DNA of 64,000 nucleotides from Drosophila miranda (Eukaryota > Arthropoda > Insecta > Diptera > Drosophilidae): NCBI RefSeq assembly GCF_003369915.1, contig NC_046674.1:11594001-11658000 (forward strand), given 5' to 3'. The notes beneath the pieces are model-generated. The model did not search any database and was not told the DNA's origin. It was given only the letters and a program-made list of their open reading frames with translations. Positions within the stretch are counted from its first letter, which is position 1. Each line of letters starts with the position of its first letter. Shown piece after piece: positions 60,430 to 64,000 of this stretch. The translations under genes and the position numbers were made by a program.

Positions 60430-61150
60430 AAATCGGGGCTTATAGCGTAAGTAAATCTAAGAAAGTGCTAGGCCGCTCGACAGCCGTGCGGATCGTAAGC
60501 GAGAGAAAGACAGAGAGGGAGAGCGAGAGAGAGAGGAAGAGAGCACGAGCGCTGCCATAGGGCGCTATTAGGGAACGTAAGACGAGTGCGGACGAAGGGC
60601 ATCCATCGAGCTGGTTCGTCGAACATCAGCCAATTCGCCTACTAACTAGACGAACACTGCCAGCGAAATAGTTTTCAGAGAGTAAACCTTGAAAAATGCA
60701 AGCGAAAAGTAATAATGCTCCGAGGTACAGAACCGTCAAACAAAACATTTGTTTCGAACACGGCCATCCACGGTCGGACTTTCGTCGAACCCAACCAATT
60801 GGTCGAACAAGTTCGGCCGCTTTAGTGGAGAGCTCCTGCCCTGGACACCTTTCGTGTAAACTCTACACGTTCCAGCTTCTCCTCAAGTCCAGCCAATCGT
60901 CGCGACTGCTTTCGAGCTTTTTATGCCCGTATAGGGCATAGGTATAGGGGTACATTTATTAGATTTGGGGAGGAAGTGGAAGTGTGTAACACCCAGAGGG
61001 AAGCGATTCCGACTGCATAGAGTATATATATTCCTGATCTGCATCAAAAGCCGAGTCGACATAGCCGTGTCTGTCCGTTCGTCTCGATGAGCCCCTCGAT
61101 CTCAGGGACTACCAGAGCGGGAAAAACCAGATTTGGTATCCAGACACCTA
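60430..61150 (+). mobile_element. Degraded transposon-derived sequence
   Basis: From about 60.92 kb the sequence runs through GCCCGTATAGGGC, ATAGGGGTACATT, GATTTGGGGAGGAAGTGGAA, TGTAACACCCAGAGGGAAGC and TATATATTCCTGATCTGCATC to GCCGAGTCGACATAGCC and TGTCTGTCCG. I know this ordered set of words as a dispersed repeat of Drosophila genomes; I cannot name the family. The upstream part (60.43-60.92 kb) has a palindromic AGCGCTGCCATAGGGCGCT and may belong to the same insertion. No coding capacity remains. The ends are approximate. Confidence 0.5.
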
Positions 61151-61370
61151 TTCTATCCAACTGTTAAAAATTTATTACAAATGTATCCCACAAAGAACAG
61201 AAATCTAAGGCTTCCACAATTTTTAAAATACAAGATCTCAGAACTAGTACAAGAAACACAGAATCATAGAGAATGACCATATCTAGCAGATTGCCGAATC
61301 TGGTTTAGATCGAATTATTATTATAGCCAGAAGGAACAAATCATTAACCCTCCCTCCTTCCAAGTGCAGT

Positions 61371-61391
61371 CCGCGCCATCTGGCGGCATGG
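61371..61391 (-). promoter_or_regulatory. Possible CTCF-like site
   Basis: On the minus strand CCGCCAGATGGCGCGG contains AGATGGCGC, close to the Drosophila CTCF core AGGTGGCGC. It sits in the spacer between duplicates. A single short match is weak evidence. Confidence 0.2.
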
Positions 61392-61904
61392 AGCGAGATA
61401 GTGACTGGTTAACAGGTATAAATGTAGAGCCGCGGCCCTTGCCCCTCTTGTCTTTCCAATCTTGTACTACCAAATGGATTCAATTGTAGAGCGCAGCCAA
61501 CGTCCGATCATTCTCATCCCAAAGATGGACATTCTTTATTGCAGACTCGATGTGAGCCGAACCTAGCAGCTCCTAGAGTCGAAGGCTCCAGAAATCTTGT
61601 CCTCCTTTATGTTATCCCAGAAAACGGAGACCAGTTTCTTTTTAATGGTTCGTTGCGGAACCTTTTGTGGCATTTGTTTCGCTTTAAGACACCCATACCG
61701 TCGATTACTCTCCTATTTCGAACTCAAATTTATACATCCACGATTCTTAACCTGTCTAGATGGCATGTTTCGAAAGTTTCGAGGAGAGGACGACGAGTCT
61801 GTGGGATGATTGGCTCGATTCAAGACGTGGTCAGATCGAAGAACTGTAGACGTGCAAGAAGTGAAGAAGAAGACAAGAAGACCTAGCCCTCCAGACTAAA
61901 TTCA

Positions 61905-61944
61905 GAGCGAGAGAGCGAGGGAGCGAGAGAGCGAGAGAGCGACA
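61905..61944. repeat. GAGCGAGA tandem repeat
   Basis: About five GAGCGAGA/GAGCGAGG octamers in tandem. Confidence 0.8.
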
Positions 61945-62381
61945 GAGATGCGATAGATGGAGCATATGTACATATACGTCTATATACAGGTTACACTGTA
62001 GTACAGTGGGCATTGCTGGTAACAAACAATAAAAGGACAGTAGGTTTAGAAAGGCTTAGGCCAGAAAACACCAAATTTTTTAGTGAAAACGACCATTGGG
62101 TCCCAATACTGCCAAGAGTGGTAATATCAAGAATAGGTATCGTGCTTTTCTGGAAATCATGATTGGTGAATTTATGTGCGTTCACCAGAACAATCGCCAG
62201 AAATCCGGCACTGATCAGAGATCCGGCCGTCCTGATAGAATAACCAGCGAGGCCCATTACCGATATCAGAGCACTCCAATCGATCACGCAGCTTGGGCCG
62301 GCAGCGCATTCCAGTTCTCTAATTTCGGCAATTACAAATACTGCGCTTTCTGCCGTCAGCTTGGATTGACCTCATTCAGAG

Positions 62382-62974
62382 ATGCCTTTCCCGAGACTTG
62401 TGTCGATTCTTGTGGGCTTCACAGCTCTGACGGAACTAAGTGGTCTGGTAGGTGTGTCACGTTTATCTGGCGGATCTTCTGAAAAGGCATCACTCAATTG
62501 CAGGCCAGCAGAATGACCTTCAAGACGGGCGGCAGTAGATTCGACCCGAAGATATTCTCCAACTTCACGGTCCAGATCGTCAATGGCAAAATGGCGATCG
62601 ATATGGTGATCGTCTCCCCCCTTTCGCAGGGCCTGAAGGCCCACCTGGGCTTCGACTTCCGCCTGGACAAGGGCAGGCCCTACCAGAGCATCTACCAGCA
62701 CGACATCAACTACTGTGCCCTGATCAGAGGGGCCCAGGAGTCGCTCTACCGTCGCTGGTTCACTTCCATGCTGAAGGTGGGAAACTTCTCCACCAGCTGC
62801 CCCATTGGCAGGGGCTACTACTACCTGCACGGCTGGACGCTGGACGCCAGCTACATTCCCTCGTTCTTCTACGTGGGAGACTACCGCATCTCTGTGACGT
62901 TGTTCTACGGCAGGTTTAAGAAGAACGATGAGAATCCGCTCGTGGAGTTCTACGTGGAGGCGGTGCTCACCTGA
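62382..62974 (+). CDS. DUF1091 secreted protein, cluster gene 7
   Basis: Exon 1 is 62382-62447 (MPFPRLVSILVGFTAL..., signal peptide) and exon 2 is 62504-62974. The intron is 56 nt, phase 0 (CTG|GTAGGT ... AATTGCAG). The product is 178 residues. It parallels gene 6: sequon N42 (NFT), INYC (C93), YRRW, GNFSTSCP (C121), YYYLHGW and GDYR. However, the first family cysteine is Ser33 (in TGGSRF) and the last is Phe171 (in VEFYVE), so both outer cysteines are lost while the frame is intact. The donor is the weakest in the cluster. It is separated from gene 6 by transposon-bearing DNA. A 3' flank repeat shared with gene 6 lies at 63040. Confidence 0.9.
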
Positions 62975-63039
62975 TTAAATACACACGAGTACGGTATGTG
63001 TCTGTTCTCAGACAGAGGACGGGGGAAGTGGTGTTATCG

Positions 63040-63078
63040 GATCGTCAGGCCCCAATGCATGAGTTAATTAATATATTT
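63040..63078 (+). repeat. 3' flank repeat of gene 7, shared with gene 6
   Basis: The second copy of the GATCGTCAGGCCCCAAT...TTAATATAT block follows gene 7 at about the same relative place as after gene 6. Confidence 0.8.
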
Positions 63079-63128
63079 GGTACTCCAACGGTTTACATAA
63101 AGCCGATTCCTGGGTTTAGTAAAGAGCT

Positions 63129-63755
63129 ATGGGTCGTCAGATGATGTGTATGTTACAGCTTGTGGAGTTTCTGTGTCTGTTTCTGCGCTCCGCCGAGGCG
63201 GTGAGTATTTTCCAGGGACATCCACAGCGGGTTTCTCACTCTTTGTCCCGTCAGGATCGCAACATCCGATTCATCGCTGGGGAAAGTCGGTTCAACCGCG
63301 AATACTTCGACAACTTCTCCTTCAGCATACGCAACGATCAGATCTTTCTGGAGATGAACCTGCGGCGGCCCCTGCCGAAGGGCTGGCGGGCCCGCCTGGA
63401 CTTCCAGCTGCGGGTGGGCAACACGAAGAGCTTCCAGAGCCTGTTCTCCACCAGCGTGGACGTGTGCCACATTGTGAACGCCGCCAAGGTGAATCTGTTC
63501 AAAAAGTGGTACAAGAACATGCTCAAGTACGGCAACTTCCTGCGCCAGTGCCCCCTCAAGGCGGGCCACTACTACCTGAGGGGCTGGCAGTTCGGGGAGG
63601 GCCTGGTGCCGCCGTTCATAACGAGCGGCTCGTACCGCCTGCAGACCTACAACTTCTACGGCAAGTACAAGGGCAAAGACGAAGACTTCATAATGAGCTG
63701 CACGGCCGAGGCCATCATCCATCAGCCATCATCTGATCTGGCATCGAATGGCTAA
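63129..63755 (+). CDS. DUF1091 secreted protein, cluster gene 8
   Basis: Exon 1 is 63129-63200, encoding a signal peptide (MGRQMMCMLQLVEFLCLFLR then SAEA); Met5, Met6 or Met8 could also start. Exon 2 is 63255-63755. The intron is 54 nt, phase 0 (GCG|GTGAGT ... GTCCCGTCAG), a multiple of three with no in-frame stop, so a retained form would add 18 residues. The spliced product is 190 residues: Ser35 in place of the first family cysteine, sequon N44 (NFS), VDVC (C95), FKKW, YGNFLRQCP (C123), YYLRGW, GSYR and MSC (C173). A ten-residue hydrophilic C-terminal tail is absent from its neighbours. The poly(A) signal is at 63765. Confidence 0.9.
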   Translation: MGRQMMCMLQLVEFLCLFLRSAEAVSIFQGHPQRVSHSLSRQDRNIRFIAGESRFNREYFDNFSFSIRNDQIFLEMNLRRPLPKGWRARLDFQLRVGNTKSFQSLFSTSVDVCHIVNAAKVNLFKKWYKNMLKYGNFLRQCPLKAGHYYLRGWQFGEGLVPPFITSGSYRLQTYNFYGKYKGKDEDFIMSCTAEAIIHQPSSDLASNG

Positions 63756-63764
63756 TGACTTGGA

Positions 63765-63770
63765 AATAAA
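63765..63770 (+). terminator. Poly(A) signal of gene 8
   Basis: AATAAA lies ten nt after the stop codon. Confidence 0.7.
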
Positions 63771-63841
63771 TGGCCCCCCCATGTCCGTAATTGGCTCTGA
63801 AGCATTCGGTTTTTCATTTGCGTTTTGTCGTGGGCTTCGAA

Positions 63842-64000
63842 ATGTGCAAATTGCCTCATTACTCCGTGATTATTCTGCTCTGCCTTCAATCGGAGCTCGT
63901 TGCAGGGGTAAGATCCCTCCGATTCCCCTTGTGGGTCCCTGCTCAAGCCGAAATCTCTTCCAGGAACGCAGTGTGGAGTTCCTGGCGGGCAACTGCAGCT
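63842..64000 (+). CDS. DUF1091 secreted protein, cluster gene 9 (partial)
   Basis: Exon 1 is 63842-63907 and encodes a signal peptide (MCKLPHYSVIILLCLQSELV then AG). A 56-nt phase-0 intron follows (GGG|GTAAGA ... CTCTTCCAG). Exon 2 begins at 63964 and is cut by the window end after ERSVEFLAGNCS. This matches the start of the mature domain in gene 8 (RNIRFIAGESRF), but gene 9 has the first family cysteine that gene 8 lacks. Only about 12 mature residues are visible, so the rest of the gene is unknown. Confidence 0.8.
   Translation, partial: MCKLPHYSVIILLCLQSELVAGVRSLRFPLWVPAQAEISSRNAVWSSWRATAA

Larger units (their letters stand above)
60046..62381. other. 2.3-kb spacer between duplicates 6 and 7
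   Basis: The other gaps in this plus-strand run are about 130-280 bp, so this one is exceptional. It begins with a 3' flank also found after gene 7 (60081-60119). It then contains an AT-rich patch, GA-rich DNA, a probable transposon remnant (about 60.43-61.15 kb), a segment with a TATAAA and a pyrimidine-rich AG (61.41-61.55 kb), a GAGCGA repeat (61.9 kb) and stretches open on both strands before gene 7. I find no intact gene. Confidence 0.6.

Overview
The window is insect nuclear DNA, almost certainly Drosophila. Three things support this: short 54-82 nt GT-AG introns, many Drosophila-type microsatellites and GC-rich low-complexity tracts, and a tandem cluster of DUF1091 secreted-protein genes, a family greatly expanded in Drosophila. 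The texture of the non-coding DNA (GC-rich CCNGGN repeats, GA/CA tracts, sharply AT-rich islands) suggests the obscura group, but I cannot prove the species.

Layout. About 1-50.7 kb is gene-poor. I read most of it as introns of one long minus-strand gene of unknown identity. Its pieces are an Inr+DPE core promoter at 50,696, a long 5'UTR exon (49,838-50,696), a 107-nt exon carrying a start codon (33,703-33,809) and a 39-nt microexon (11,738-11,776). The gene would continue off the left edge. Nested in its second intron on the opposite strand is a compact intronless gene (23,483-23,959) for a complex I NDUFA7/B14.5a-type subunit. At 41.4-42.3 kb is a decayed multi-exon gene remnant with intact-looking splice sites but incompatible frames. 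Other notable non-coding features are a MITE-like element with terminal inverted repeats (4,323-4,830), AT-rich islands (36.5-37.1 and 44.7-45.6 kb) and a 22-bp minisatellite of about 14 units (51,416-51,729).

From 55.3 kb to the right edge lies a dense cluster of nine DUF1091 genes, one on minus and eight on plus, the last cut by the window end. Each gene has a signal-peptide exon, one short phase-0 intron and a mature-domain exon. The first two are divergent. Genes 3/4 and genes 6/7 are recent tandem duplicates, shown by duplicated flanking DNA. Genes 6 and 7 are separated by a 2.3-kb spacer containing old transposon sequence. Two central cysteines and one N-glycosylation sequon are kept in all eight complete genes. 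The outer cysteine pair is being lost in several copies. The proteins are predicted to be secreted, ML/CheB-like proteins; their specific roles are unknown.
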